A stretch of 64,000 nt of DNA, taken from positions 62,001 to 126,000 of the forward strand of contig JAQUPZ010000007.1 in the NCBI GenBank assembly GCA_028716365.1. The letters run 5' to 3'. The position numbers and the translations under genes were made by a program. The stretch comes from Kiritimatiellia bacterium (GTDB lineage Bacteria; Verrucomicrobiota; Kiritimatiellia; UBA8416; YA12-FULL-48-11). A model generated the notes under the pieces. It ran no database searches and had not been told where the DNA came from. It saw only the letters and a program-made list of their open reading frames with translations. Shown here piece after piece: positions 45,220-54,034 of the stretch (position 1 is its first letter; each line of letters opens with the position of its first letter).

Positions 45220-47096
45220 ATGAGGACGGCAGTAAAAGTACATTTTCCGCGTATCAACGTCTAGTCGCCTACATTCGGCCATATTGGAGCCGTGTGTTGA
45301 TCGGTATTTTTGCTGGTTTTTTTTGTGGTAGTGCAAGTTTTGGATTATTGAGCGCCATTCCTCAAGTTATAAAACCAATAGAGAATGCAACTGCAATCGT
45401 TTCGTCCAGCCCTCTTCCTGAGAAAAGTTCCGAGCATAAATCGAGTAAACTTGAGAACCGGCTTATAGATAAAGCCAGAAAATGGGGACTTATTTCCAGT
45501 GAAAAGAATCAGGTTACCAGGCAGGGGCTGATTGTTATTCTATTGATTGCGCCACCTTTAATATTATTGAGATCGCTGGCCATGTATTTGAATAAGTACT
45601 GGATCCGATGGGTAGGGGCCCGAGTGGTCAGGGACTTGCGTGACGAGTTATTTAACCGTTTGCAGACGCAATCTTTGAAATTTTTCGGCAAGAGCGACGT
45701 TGGTCAATTGATTAGCAAATGTACAAATGATACAACTTCTGTTGAGCAGGTGTTGTCTGTGACGGTTGCAGATTTGACGAGAGCACCTTTCGAGATAGGG
45801 GCCGCCCTGATATTTGTGATGCTGTTTACGTTCAAGAATGACATGCTCGGATTGCTGGTATTGTGTCTCCTGGTGTTCCCAATATGTGTCATGCCGATTG
45901 TCATGCTTGGGAAACGATTGAAAAGATACAGTCATACGGCGTTAGGTCGTATATCTGAACTTGTGTCCAGGATGCACGAGAATTTTACAGGTATCCGTGT
46001 TGTTAAGGCATTCCACATGGAGAAGAAGGAATTCGAAAGATTCCAGATTATGAACAGTAACTATTTCAGGGCGGTCATTAAAGCTCTTAGGGCAGAATTA
46101 TTAATGAGCCCGGCAATGGAAGCTGTTGCCGGACTACTGTCGCTTGTTTTCCTGGTGGTTTGCTATGTCAAAGGGATTACTATCGGGCAAATCATTGCTG
46201 TTGGTATGGCCGGGGTAATGGCGTACCGGCCTGTAAAAGGATTGGTTCAAATCAATGCCAATCTTCAGAGAGGCGCGGCGGCGCTGGATCGCATTTTTGT
46301 GGTCCTGGATACTAATACGGCAATTCGTGAGGCAACTCACCCGGTGAGTGTTAATAAATTCACAGAGAAGATGGTCTTTGAGAAAGTTAATTTTACCTAT
46401 TCTGAAAGTGGACCGATGATTGTTCATGATATTTCATTCAATATTCTGAAAGGCAGTGTCGTAGCCCTGGTGGGTGAAACTGGTTCCGGTAAGACTACCC
46501 TTGCCAACCTGCTTGCGCGTTTTTACGATCCAACAGATGGCAGAATTACGTTGGATGGTGTTGACTTGAAGGATATAGAAATAGCTTCATTGAGAAAACT
46601 GATTGGCGTTGTGACACAGGAAACGATTATTTTCAATGATACAATAGCGAGTAATATTGCATATGGGACCGAAGAGGTTTCGCGTGAACAGATCATCGAA
46701 GCGGCAAAGAAAGCCAATGCGCATGATTTTATTATGGGTGATCCGAAAGGGTATGAAAGGATTGCCGGGGAAAAGGGATTTGTCTTGAGTGGTGGGGAAC
46801 GGCAACGTATAGCAATTGCCCGTGCTATTCTGCGGAATCCGCCTATCCTTATTCTGGATGAAGCAACCAGTGCGTTAGATACTGTAACTGAGCGGTTGGT
46901 TCAGGAAGCCATTGCCCGGGTCATGCAGGATCGCACAGTTTTTGCCATAGCTCACCGACTGAGCACTGTTAAAAATGCAGACCTGATTTTGGTGCTGGAT
47001 CATGGCAGGATTATCGAACGTGGCACTCATGATCAACTTATGGCTGTCGGTGGCATCTATCGTAAACTCTGCGACATGCAGTTTGGTTTGACTTGA
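45216..47096 (+). CDS. MsbA-like ABC exporter (TM-ATPase fusion)
   Basis: One-polypeptide half transporter; MsbA flips lipid A core across the inner membrane. The N-terminal ~340 residues hold six membrane helices, with an unusually long insert after helix 1 (residues ~55-100, SSPLPEKSSEHKSSKLENR). The ATPase follows: Walker A GETGSGKTTL, signature LSGGERQR, Walker B ILILDEATSALD, and AHRLSTVKNAD. The presence of LpxA and LpxD in the window makes lipid A a likely cargo, but other lipids or peptides cannot be excluded. Coupled to trxB by ATGA. Confidence 0.88.
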   Translation: MNEDGSKSTFSAYQRLVAYIRPYWSRVLIGIFAGFFCGSASFGLLSAIPQVIKPIENATAIVSSSPLPEKSSEHKSSKLENRLIDKARKWGLISSEKNQVTRQGLIVILLIAPPLILLRSLAMYLNKYWIRWVGARVVRDLRDELFNRLQTQSLKFFGKSDVGQLISKCTNDTTSVEQVLSVTVADLTRAPFEIGAALIFVMLFTFKNDMLGLLVLCLLVFPICVMPIVMLGKRLKRYSHTALGRISELVSRMHENFTGIRVVKAFHMEKKEFERFQIMNSNYFRAVIKALRAELLMSPAMEAVAGLLSLVFLVVCYVKGITIGQIIAVGMAGVMAYRPVKGLVQINANLQRGAAALDRIFVVLDTNTAIREATHPVSVNKFTEKMVFEKVNFTYSESGPMIVHDISFNILKGSVVALVGETGSGKTTLANLLARFYDPTDGRITLDGVDLKDIEIASLRKLIGVVTQETIIFNDTIASNIAYGTEEVSREQIIEAAKKANAHDFIMGDPKGYERIAGEKGFVLSGGERQRIAIARAILRNPPILILDEATSALDTVTERLVQEAIARVMQDRTVFAIAHRLSTVKNADLILVLDHGRIIERGTHDQLMAVGGIYRKLCDMQFGLT

Positions 47097-47226
47097 TGAT
47101 AGCTCCTCTGTAGAAGGTAATAAATATTGTTTCTTTAATTTGGATTTTAGAAAAAGTTCGACCGTCTCGGAATCAAAGTTTTCAAAATAATCCGCAGCTC
47201 GTAGGTTCTATTGAATGGAGGTAATT

Positions 47227-48399
47227 ATGAAACATCTTATCAACCGCAGGCAAATGCTCTGGGGAACGGCTGCTGTGGTTACCACAGCTATGCTGGGCGA
47301 TAGCCGGCGTGCAACGGCTGCCCCAAAAGCTACTATCCGTGAAATCAAGATTATCAGTCATGATGTTAAACGCTACAATGGCTGGCCTACGATTGTCCGT
47401 TGTCGCAGTGGTGAGCTATTGGTGTCTTGTTCCGGCAGTCGTGAAGGACATGTCTGTCCGTTTGGAAAAGTGGAGTTGATGCGTTCTACTGATGATGGGA
47501 AAACCTGGAGCTGGCCGCGAATGCTTATGGACGCTGGAATCGACAATCGCGACGCGGGTGTACTGGAAACTGCCAAGGGATCAATTCTGGTAACCACGTT
47601 TACTTCATTGGCATACGAATCAATGTTGCTGAAAGCCGAAAAAATCAAGACTGGTGAAAAAGGTGCCTGGGCAGTAGAAAAGCTCCAGCGTTGGCAGGCT
47701 GCCCATAACCGGCTTACGCCTGAACAACGTCGCGAAAGTCTCGGTGTATGGATGCTTCGTTCCGCCGATGGCGGCCGCAGTTGGAGTGCGCCATACGACG
47801 CTCTTGTCAGCAGTCCACACGGACCGATTCAGCTTTCCGCTGGTCGTTTGATTTACGCTGGTGTCGATCTTTGGCGTAAACCGCGACGCGTAGGTGTTTG
47901 TGAATCAATCGATGATGGCTGTACCTGGAAATGGCTGGCAGATATTCCGGAACGTACCGATGATAAAAGTGACCAATATCATGAGTTACATGCCGTGGAA
48001 GCGGCCGATGGCCGTTTGATTGTACAGATTCGCAACCATAATAAAAACAACTCCGGTGAAACACTCCAATGTGAATCAACGGATGGTGGCAAAACGTGGT
48101 CAGTACCTCGCTCGATTGGTGTATGGGGATTGCCATCGCATTTGTTGCGGCTTAAGGATAATCGGCTGCTGATGACATATGGTTACCGTCGTTCACCATA
48201 TGGTAATCAGGCCAGGCTGAGCGAGGACAATGGCCGTAGTTGGTCGGAACCGATGATTATTTCTGATGATGGTGCGGGTGGAGACCTTGGTTATCCTTCG
48301 ACTGTACAATTGGGTGATGGTTCCATGCTGACCGTATGGTACGAATTCATGGCGGGTATTCAAGGTGCCGTATTAAGGCAAGCACGTTGGTCGTGTTAG
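47227..48399 (+). CDS. exported sialidase-like (BNR/Asp-box) protein
   Basis: TAT-type or Sec signal (RRQMLWGTAAVVTTAMLG) at residues ~6-35. Five Asp-box repeats of the SxDxGxTW type follow: STDDGKTWSW, SADGGRSWSAP, SIDDGCTWKW, STDGGKTWSVP and SEDNGRSWSEP. This gives a six-bladed propeller like GH33 sialidases. The catalytic residues (arginine triad, nucleophile Tyr) could not be confirmed by eye, so it may be a non-sialidase glycan-binding propeller. The ATG at 47227 has GGAGG directly upstream. Confidence 0.8.
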   Translation: MKHLINRRQMLWGTAAVVTTAMLGDSRRATAAPKATIREIKIISHDVKRYNGWPTIVRCRSGELLVSCSGSREGHVCPFGKVELMRSTDDGKTWSWPRMLMDAGIDNRDAGVLETAKGSILVTTFTSLAYESMLLKAEKIKTGEKGAWAVEKLQRWQAAHNRLTPEQRRESLGVWMLRSADGGRSWSAPYDALVSSPHGPIQLSAGRLIYAGVDLWRKPRRVGVCESIDDGCTWKWLADIPERTDDKSDQYHELHAVEAADGRLIVQIRNHNKNNSGETLQCESTDGGKTWSVPRSIGVWGLPSHLLRLKDNRLLMTYGYRRSPYGNQARLSEDNGRSWSEPMIISDDGAGGDLGYPSTVQLGDGSMLTVWYEFMAGIQGAVLRQARWSC

Positions 48400-48479
48400 T
48401 AAAAAAATAATAACCATGAAATTTTTACATACATATTATGTGATTAAGAAATATAATATTCACCACGGGAGAGGACTAT

Positions 48480-48692
48480 ATGATAACTGTTGATAAAACT
48501 GTTAATAAAAATCTTCCAAGATTTCCAGCCCGGCAATTAAAAACATGGCTGAAAGGCCGAAAAGGGTGGAACCACGATGACTGGTTGGCGCTACTTACCG
48601 ATTTGCGTCGAAAAGGGTATGGCGCACTGACCGATAACCAGGAAGGTCGTGAAAATATCGGCAAGTTTCTTGAAGCCAACAGAAATAAATAA
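48480..48692 (+). CDS. small conserved-looking protein of unknown function
   Basis: 70 residues, basic N-terminal half (NKNLPRFPARQLKTWLKGRK) and a C-terminal part with WNHDDWLALLTDLRRKGYG and GRENIGKFLEANR. It has no signal peptide or Cys. AGAGGACT precedes the ATG. I do not recognise it. It lies between the sialidase-like gene and the iron-sulfur array. Confidence 0.65.
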   Translation: MITVDKTVNKNLPRFPARQLKTWLKGRKGWNHDDWLALLTDLRRKGYGALTDNQEGRENIGKFLEANRNK

Positions 48693-48802
48693 TTTTTGCG
48701 TTGGATTTTCGACAAACAATTATTCTTTGGAATTTAATCGTTAGTGCCATTTGTCCGTTTTCTTAGATCTTTAGCGGAGTAGAAGGTTATAATAGGAAAA
48801 AC

Positions 48803-49720
48803 GTGCTAACATCGGCAAAAATTAAAAAGCTTGCTAAGAGTTGCGGAGCTGATCTTGTCGGGATTGGTTCCATGGACAGGTTCGAAGGCGCGCCAAAGCA
48901 GATGGACCTCCGGAATCTTTTTCCGGACGCCAAGTCGATAATTGCCATGGGCTTCCGTCATTTCCGGGGGCTTTTTCGCGGTATTGAAGAAGGTACCTTC
49001 TGGACTGCCTATCCGGCCATGGGTTATGCCGGCATAAACTACATATATCAGCCGTTGGTCTTGTGGAATGTCGCCAAGATGATAGAAGACGAGGGGTATG
49101 AAGCCATAGGACTTCCAAATAATGGGTTAAGACCCAATGCTTACGGTAAATGGAATCCACGCGTATCAAACCCCGTTTCTCCGGAAAAACCTGCGCCTGA
49201 TGTCTGTTGGCATATGAGGATTGCTGCCTTCTGCGCCGGCCTGGGAGAAATAGGTTACAGCAAGATGTTTTTATCTCCTGAATTTGGTCCAAGACAAAGA
49301 ATCGCTGTTATGCTAACTGACGCGCCTCTGAAACCGGATCCTTTATTTTCAGGGAAACTCTGCGATAAATGTATGAATTGTGTCAACGAGTGCACAGTCC
49401 AGGCACTACCCAGAGACAAAGTGGTTAAAGTTACGATAGCCGGTCGGAAAATCGAGTGGGCGGATATTGATATAGCAAAATGCGCTAAAGGTTTTTGCGG
49501 CGGAAGTCCACAGGCTAATCCATTTATCGTTACGGAAGATGATAAAAAGAGGGGAGTTTGGGGTAACAGGAAGATGGAAATGATGTACTGGTATTCATGT
49601 GCTCTTGAAGGGGCCAGTGGTTGTATCCGCGCCTGTATGATCCACCTGGAAGAACAAGGCAAACTGAAAAACAAATTTAAAAATCCTTTCAGAAAACGAA
49701 AACCCTGGGTATTAACATAA
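48803..49720 (+). CDS. RdhA/QueG-like iron-sulfur protein, cytoplasmic, copy 1
   Basis: Belongs to the reductive-dehalogenase/epoxyqueuosine-reductase superfamily (COG1600-like). GLGEIGYSKMFLSPEFGPRQR and VMLTDAPLKPDPL mirror RdhA's core, then CDKCMNCVNEC (first 4Fe-4S) and likely second-cluster Cys in AKCAKGFC, GASGC and RAC. There is no signal peptide. It starts at a GTG aligned with the ATG of copy 3, and lacks about nine residues present in copy 3 (near residue 110). The two differ at relatively few positions. Substrate unknown. Confidence 0.78.
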   Translation: MLTSAKIKKLAKSCGADLVGIGSMDRFEGAPKQMDLRNLFPDAKSIIAMGFRHFRGLFRGIEEGTFWTAYPAMGYAGINYIYQPLVLWNVAKMIEDEGYEAIGLPNNGLRPNAYGKWNPRVSNPVSPEKPAPDVCWHMRIAAFCAGLGEIGYSKMFLSPEFGPRQRIAVMLTDAPLKPDPLFSGKLCDKCMNCVNECTVQALPRDKVVKVTIAGRKIEWADIDIAKCAKGFCGGSPQANPFIVTEDDKKRGVWGNRKMEMMYWYSCALEGASGCIRACMIHLEEQGKLKNKFKNPFRKRKPWVLT

Positions 49721-49723
49721 TCA

Positions 49724-49782
49724 CGACCACTTCACTGATGGTTGCCAGGACGATAAGGAAAAGTTTCCCAGGTAGAGATTCT
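49724..49782 (+). pseudogene. remnant of a U32-type gene
   Basis: Directly after the stop of the first iron-sulfur gene, this stretch still reads TTSLMVARTIRKSFPGRD, matching TTSLMVARTIRENFPGID at residues ~112-131 of the U32 protein encoded at 52077. The DNA matches at roughly three bases in four. The first ~110 codons are deleted and the 3' part is degraded. It shows that a U32 gene once followed copy 1 as one now follows copy 3. Confidence 0.75.
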
Positions 49783-49892
49783 TCTTGCGTTACTCGCGTG
49801 GAAATCTTACCGTCGTTTTACGAATTTTATCTAAGAACCACTTTGTGTAATATATAAATTTTACGCAAACTCATAATTCAAGGAGATTCGCT

Positions 49893-51086
49893 ATGTCACG
49901 ATTATCCCGCCGGGAATTTCTTGCAAGTTCGATGTTAACAGCTACAGCTTTATCGTCGTGCCAGGCAAACAGGAAGGTGCTTTCGACAAAGAAAGTAAAA
50001 GAATACGCCATAAAATGCGGTGCGGACATAGTTGGAATTACCTCGATGGACAGGTTTGAAGGATTGCCCAGGCAATTGGACCCCCGGCAGATTTTTCCTG
50101 AGGCGAAATCGATGATTGTTCTGGGTTTTCGTCTTTTCAGGGGTAATTTCCGGGGTATAGAGGAAGGAACGTTTTTTACGGCATACAACATTATGGGACA
50201 TGAAGGGCTTCGTTGGGTGTTCCAGCCGGTGATGCTGTGGAATTTTACCAAGATAATCGAAGATGAAGGGTATGAAGCGATACCGATACCGGACAATTTT
50301 CCCTGGAGTAATATTGACAAATTAAATCCTGATGAAATTGGGACGGACTTTATTAATGTAAACCCGGCGAGGATCGGGAAGATAGACGGGAATTTTTCCA
50401 GGACTGTATCGCCTGAAAAGCCCTATCCTGATATTTTCATTCAGTTGAAAGTGGCCGCATTCTGTGCCGGACTGGGGGAGATAGGATACAGTGGTACTTT
50501 CCTGACCCCTGAATATGGGCCGAGGCAGATGTTTGCGGCGGTCATTACAGATGCGGTACTGGAGCCGGATCCTTTATTTGCAGGAAAGCTCTGCGAGAAG
50601 GATAAATGCAAGATGGCCTGTGTCAAAGATTGTCCGTCCCATGCGATATCGGAGAATGAAACGGTTAAAATTAAAGTTGCAGGGAAGGAGCTGGAATGGG
50701 CGAAGCTGGACTTCAACAAGTGCAGCGTTTCTTTCCACGGTGGGGACAAGGAATACAATCCTTTTATGGTTACGACCGAGGACGAGAAGGGATTTACGGC
50801 GCAACCGTACACCACATCGAGGAAATATAAAATGGCCCCGCTTTACTGGTACGGCCGGGCCATTGAGGGGATGCGTGGTTGCCAGATTGCCTGCATGATT
50901 CATCTTGAGCAGGAGAAGAAGCTTAAAAATGTCTTCAAGAATCCTTTCCGCCGGAAAGCGCCCTGGAAGATGAAAGGTGAATTGATATCGAAAGCTGAAT
51001 TGGACTCGAAAATAAAACAGCAGGAAGAAAAAGAAAAACAGCAGGAAGAAAAAAAGACTAAAAAAGTAAAAGTCGATGAACAATAA
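49893..51086 (+). CDS. RdhA-like iron-sulfur protein with TAT/lipobox signal, copy 2
   Basis: Residues 1-25 form a TAT-like signal, SRREFLASSML, ending in a lipobox (LSSC), unlike copies 1 and 3. The core is similar: GLGEIGYSGTFLTPEYGPRQ, AVITDAVLEPDPL, CEKDKCKMACVKDC for the first cluster, and MRGCQIACMIHLE for the second. It diverges more from copies 1 and 3 than they do from each other. The tail is a Glu/Lys/Gln run (QQEEKEKQQEEKKTKK). AAGGAG precedes the ATG. Respiratory RdhA is also TAT-exported, but at 397 residues this is shorter, and no RdhB membrane anchor is encoded nearby. Confidence 0.78.
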   Translation: MSRLSRREFLASSMLTATALSSCQANRKVLSTKKVKEYAIKCGADIVGITSMDRFEGLPRQLDPRQIFPEAKSMIVLGFRLFRGNFRGIEEGTFFTAYNIMGHEGLRWVFQPVMLWNFTKIIEDEGYEAIPIPDNFPWSNIDKLNPDEIGTDFINVNPARIGKIDGNFSRTVSPEKPYPDIFIQLKVAAFCAGLGEIGYSGTFLTPEYGPRQMFAAVITDAVLEPDPLFAGKLCEKDKCKMACVKDCPSHAISENETVKIKVAGKELEWAKLDFNKCSVSFHGGDKEYNPFMVTTEDEKGFTAQPYTTSRKYKMAPLYWYGRAIEGMRGCQIACMIHLEQEKKLKNVFKNPFRRKAPWKMKGELISKAELDSKIKQQEEKEKQQEEKKTKKVKVDEQ

Positions 51087-51128
51087 CTTCCAGATGCCTG
51101 CGTAGAAGAAGGTTTTAGGAGAGAGAAC

Positions 51129-52073
51129 ATGTTAACATCGGCAAAAATAAAAAAATACGCCAAGAGTTGCGGCGCTGATCTTGTTGGGATTGGTTCCATG
51201 GACAGGTTTGAAGGTGCGCCGAAGCAGATGGACCTGCGGTATATTTTTCCGGACGCCAAGTCGATAATCGCCATGGGTTTTCGTCATTTCCGTGGGCTTT
51301 TCCGCGGCATTGAAGAAGGCACCTTCTGGACTGCCTATCCGGCCATGGGTTATGCCGGTATAAACTACATATATCAGCCGCTGGTCTTGTGGAATGTCGC
51401 CAAGATGATAGAAGACGAGGGGTATGAAGCCGTAGGGCTTCCGAATAATTGGATAAGGGTCAATTCTGATTTTGGAGGCCAAGATAAAACACGTATTGGT
51501 AAATGGAATCCACGCGTTTCCAACCCCGTTTCCCCTGATAAACCTGCTCCTGATATAGCTCATCAATTAAGAATTGCCGCCTTCTGCTGTGGTCTGGGAG
51601 AAATAGGTTTTAGCAAGATGTTTTTGTCCCCTGAATTTGGTCCAAGACAAAGACTGGCTGTTATGCTTACCGACGCGCCTCTGAAACCGGACCCTTTATT
51701 TTCAGGGAAACTCTGCGATAAATGTAAAAATTGTCTCAATGAGTGCACAGTCAAGGCAATACCCAAAGACGAAGTGATTAAAGTTAAAATCGCCGGCCGG
51801 AAAATAGAGTGGGCTGATGTTGATATGGCAAAATGCGCTAAAGGTTTTTGCGGTGGAAGTCCACAGGCGAATCCATTTGTTGTTACTGAAGACGATAAAA
51901 AGAAGGGGGTTTGGGGCAGCAAGAAGATGGAAATGATGTACTGGTATTCATGCGCTCTTGAAGGTGCCAGTGGTTGTATTCGCGCCTGTATGATCCACCT
52001 GGAGGAACAAGGCAAACTGAAGAACAAATTTAAAAATCCTTTCAGAAAGCGAAAGCCCTGGATATTACCGTAA
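51129..52073 (+). CDS. RdhA/QueG-like iron-sulfur protein, cytoplasmic, copy 3
   Basis: Close paralogue of copy 1 (314 against 305 residues). It keeps the segment that copy 1 lost (IRVNSDFGGQDKTRIG). CDKCKNCLNEC binds the first cluster and KCAKGFC/SGC/RAC the second. No signal peptide. The upstream leader also aligns with that of copy 1 (TAGAAGGTT and the AACATCGGCAAAAAT start). The U32-type gene begins four bases after its stop, so the pair is probably co-translated. Confidence 0.78.
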   Translation: MLTSAKIKKYAKSCGADLVGIGSMDRFEGAPKQMDLRYIFPDAKSIIAMGFRHFRGLFRGIEEGTFWTAYPAMGYAGINYIYQPLVLWNVAKMIEDEGYEAVGLPNNWIRVNSDFGGQDKTRIGKWNPRVSNPVSPDKPAPDIAHQLRIAAFCCGLGEIGFSKMFLSPEFGPRQRLAVMLTDAPLKPDPLFSGKLCDKCKNCLNECTVKAIPKDEVIKVKIAGRKIEWADVDMAKCAKGFCGGSPQANPFVVTEDDKKKGVWGSKKMEMMYWYSCALEGASGCIRACMIHLEEQGKLKNKFKNPFRKRKPWILP

Positions 52074-52076
52074 GAC

Positions 52077-53105
52077 ATGAAATTTACAGTGGGTTATTAC
52101 CTTCCCGAAGAAGACAAAGAACCTTTTATTGAGATTGTAAAAGAGTTTAGGAACCATATAGAGGAGGTATATTTCCCCTGGCTTGATATGCCCAGCGGAC
52201 GTTCGCCTCTGACTGTCGTTGATGGCTTTGTTGATTGGGAAGGGCAGAAGAAGTTAGAATCAGATTTAAAAGCGTTAAAGAAGATGGGAATCAAGCTGGA
52301 TCTTCTTTTGAACGCCAATTGCTACGGACGGGAAAGTCTATCGCAGCATTTTGCAAATAATATCTGTTCGGTTGTTTCCCATCTGCATGACAACATCGGG
52401 CTGGATGTGGTCACCACTACTTCGTTGATGGTCGCCAGGACAATAAGGGAGAATTTCCCGGGTATAGATGTCCGTGCTTCAGTTAACATGAGAATCGGAA
52501 CAGTCAAAGGCATGGAATATGTCTCAGACTATTTCGACAGTTTCTACATCCAGAGGGAATACAACCGGAATTTGCGAAAGATTACTGATCTTGGGGATTG
52601 GGCGAAAAAGCATAATAAGAGGTTATATTTCCTTGCAAACAGTGGTTGCATGAATTTCTGCTCCGGCCAGATCTTCCACGATAACCTGGCGGCCCATGAA
52701 AAAGAGATAAGCGAGACAGTCCGTGTTCAAGACTGGAACCCCATTCTCTGCTGGACTTACTACGGCAAGAAGGAAAACTGGGTTTCCATACTGCAGAACT
52801 CCTGGGTACGTCCAGAAGATATCCATAATTACAAAAAATATTTTTCCATGGCAAAGCTGGCCACTCGCATGCATGACAATCCCAGAAAAGTTATCCAGGC
52901 CTATGTCGAAGAAAGATTCATCGGTAATCTACTGGACCTGTTTGAACCGGGTCACGGGCACATCTTTGTGCCTTATGTCATTGACAACACCAGATTCCCG
53001 AAGAATTGGTTTAAGAAAACAACAACTTGCGACAAGAAATGCCATAAGTGCGGTTTTTGTTCGCAAGTTTTGAAAAAAGTTCTGGTTAAAATCGGTGACA
53101 TATAA
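52077..53105 (+). CDS. U32-type (PrtC/YhbU-like) protein with Cys-rich C terminus
   Basis: U32-family alpha/beta barrel: RSPLTVVDGFVDWEG, VRASVNMRIGTVKGMEYV and NKRLYFLANSGCMNFCSG. The last residues carry CDKKCHKCGFC. With the CMNFC pair this could coordinate an iron-sulfur cluster, as in UbiU/UbiV and related U32 proteins. These are usually RNA- or cofactor-modifying, not true peptidases. It follows the iron-sulfur copy 3 by three bases, and its decayed copy follows copy 1, so the two families appear to work together. Substrate unknown. Confidence 0.78.
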   Translation: MKFTVGYYLPEEDKEPFIEIVKEFRNHIEEVYFPWLDMPSGRSPLTVVDGFVDWEGQKKLESDLKALKKMGIKLDLLLNANCYGRESLSQHFANNICSVVSHLHDNIGLDVVTTTSLMVARTIRENFPGIDVRASVNMRIGTVKGMEYVSDYFDSFYIQREYNRNLRKITDLGDWAKKHNKRLYFLANSGCMNFCSGQIFHDNLAAHEKEISETVRVQDWNPILCWTYYGKKENWVSILQNSWVRPEDIHNYKKYFSMAKLATRMHDNPRKVIQAYVEERFIGNLLDLFEPGHGHIFVPYVIDNTRFPKNWFKKTTTCDKKCHKCGFCSQVLKKVLVKIGDI

Positions 53106-53154
53106 AATTTCTTTTGTCCAAATCCATTTTTTTGTGGAACTTCTACTGGGATTA

Positions 53155-53892
53155 TTAGAATCCAATAAGAATACTGAGACTATATGCTAGTATCAATCCA
53201 ACGATAAACATGGCGACTGCCCCGTGACGGTTTTCGGTTTGCAGTGCGTCTGGAAGAAGTTCCAGAAGGATTACACAAAACATTGCTCCTCCGGAAAAAC
53301 CAAGGGCAAACGGTGTTGTTGTCGTTGCAAATTTAAGAAAAAGAAAGCCGACGATTGCCCCAATAAATTCCACTAGGCCGGAAAACGCTCCCCAGAGAAA
53401 AGCTCTTTTCCTTGTAGCACCGTAACAAGCTACTGGTGCCGAAACTATCATGCCTTCAGGAATATCCTGAAGAGCAATGGAAATGGCCACAAGCCAGCCC
53501 AGGGCAGAAGAATCAGCGAACGCGGAAGCAATCGCAAATCCCTCGGGAATGTTGTGAATTGTTATTGTACCCACCAGAAGGGCAGCTTTTCTTTTTGTGT
53601 CAGGCATTTCACTGCCAAGCAGTAACTGGTGTGTATGCGGTAATAGTTTGTCCAGAACAGCAAAAGTGATAATTCCAATAAGTACTCCGGCGACAGCCAT
53701 GCGATGTCCTACTGCCGCATGTGACTCCATGATCATCTCAAAGGCGGAGAAGGCCATCATTCCGGCGCTGAACGCAATGATTCGTGAATATAAATGGTCA
53801 TTTACCTTTTTGAAAGCCAGTACTCCGGCGGCACCAACCGATGTGGCCAGCATGGCAAGACTGGCGCCCAGAATAAGTCCGACGGTATCCAT
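53155..53892 (-). CDS. ZIP-family metal transporter
   Basis: Imports Zn, Fe or other divalent metals. About eight membrane helices. HNIPEGFAIASAFAD is the metal-binding signature in helix 4, and LQDIPEGMIVSAP is the helix 5 counterpart. The His-rich loop is short (KLLPHTHQLLLG). The ATG at 53892 is chosen because GGAGATT lies upstream and the earlier in-frame start is a TTG; the length then is 245 residues, normal for the family. It converges on the U32 gene. Confidence 0.9.
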   Translation of the reverse strand: MDTVGLILGASLAMLATSVGAAGVLAFKKVNDHLYSRIIAFSAGMMAFSAFEMIMESHAAVGHRMAVAGVLIGIITFAVLDKLLPHTHQLLLGSEMPDTKRKAALLVGTITIHNIPEGFAIASAFADSSALGWLVAISIALQDIPEGMIVSAPVACYGATRKRAFLWGAFSGLVEFIGAIVGFLFLKFATTTTPFALGFSGGAMFCVILLELLPDALQTENRHGAVAMFIVGLILAYSLSILIGF

Positions 53893-54034
53893 ACTCTTAA
53901 TCTCCAAAGAATCGGGATTGGACAGGAATACAACCGTACTGGTCAAGAGAATAAAATAGGAGAACTAATTAACTTGATATCCGGACATTATGAACATATG
54001 AGCATGAAGATACTGTCTGTACCGCACATTTAAA

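Larger units (their letters stand above)
48803..53105 (+). repeat. tandem duplication of an iron-sulfur/U32 gene unit
   Basis: Three paralogous iron-sulfur genes, one intact U32 gene and one U32 remnant lie in one 4.3-kb block. Copies 1 and 3 share coding sequence and leader, and copy 1 still carries the remnant U32 piece after its stop. The simplest history is a tandem duplication of [iron-sulfur + U32], with loss of most of the first U32 gene. Confidence 0.7.

Noticed and set aside
49721..49892. An intact gene after the first iron-sulfur copy
   Set aside because: Only a short block still matches the U32 protein and it has no start codon or ribosome site, so it is scored as a remnant.
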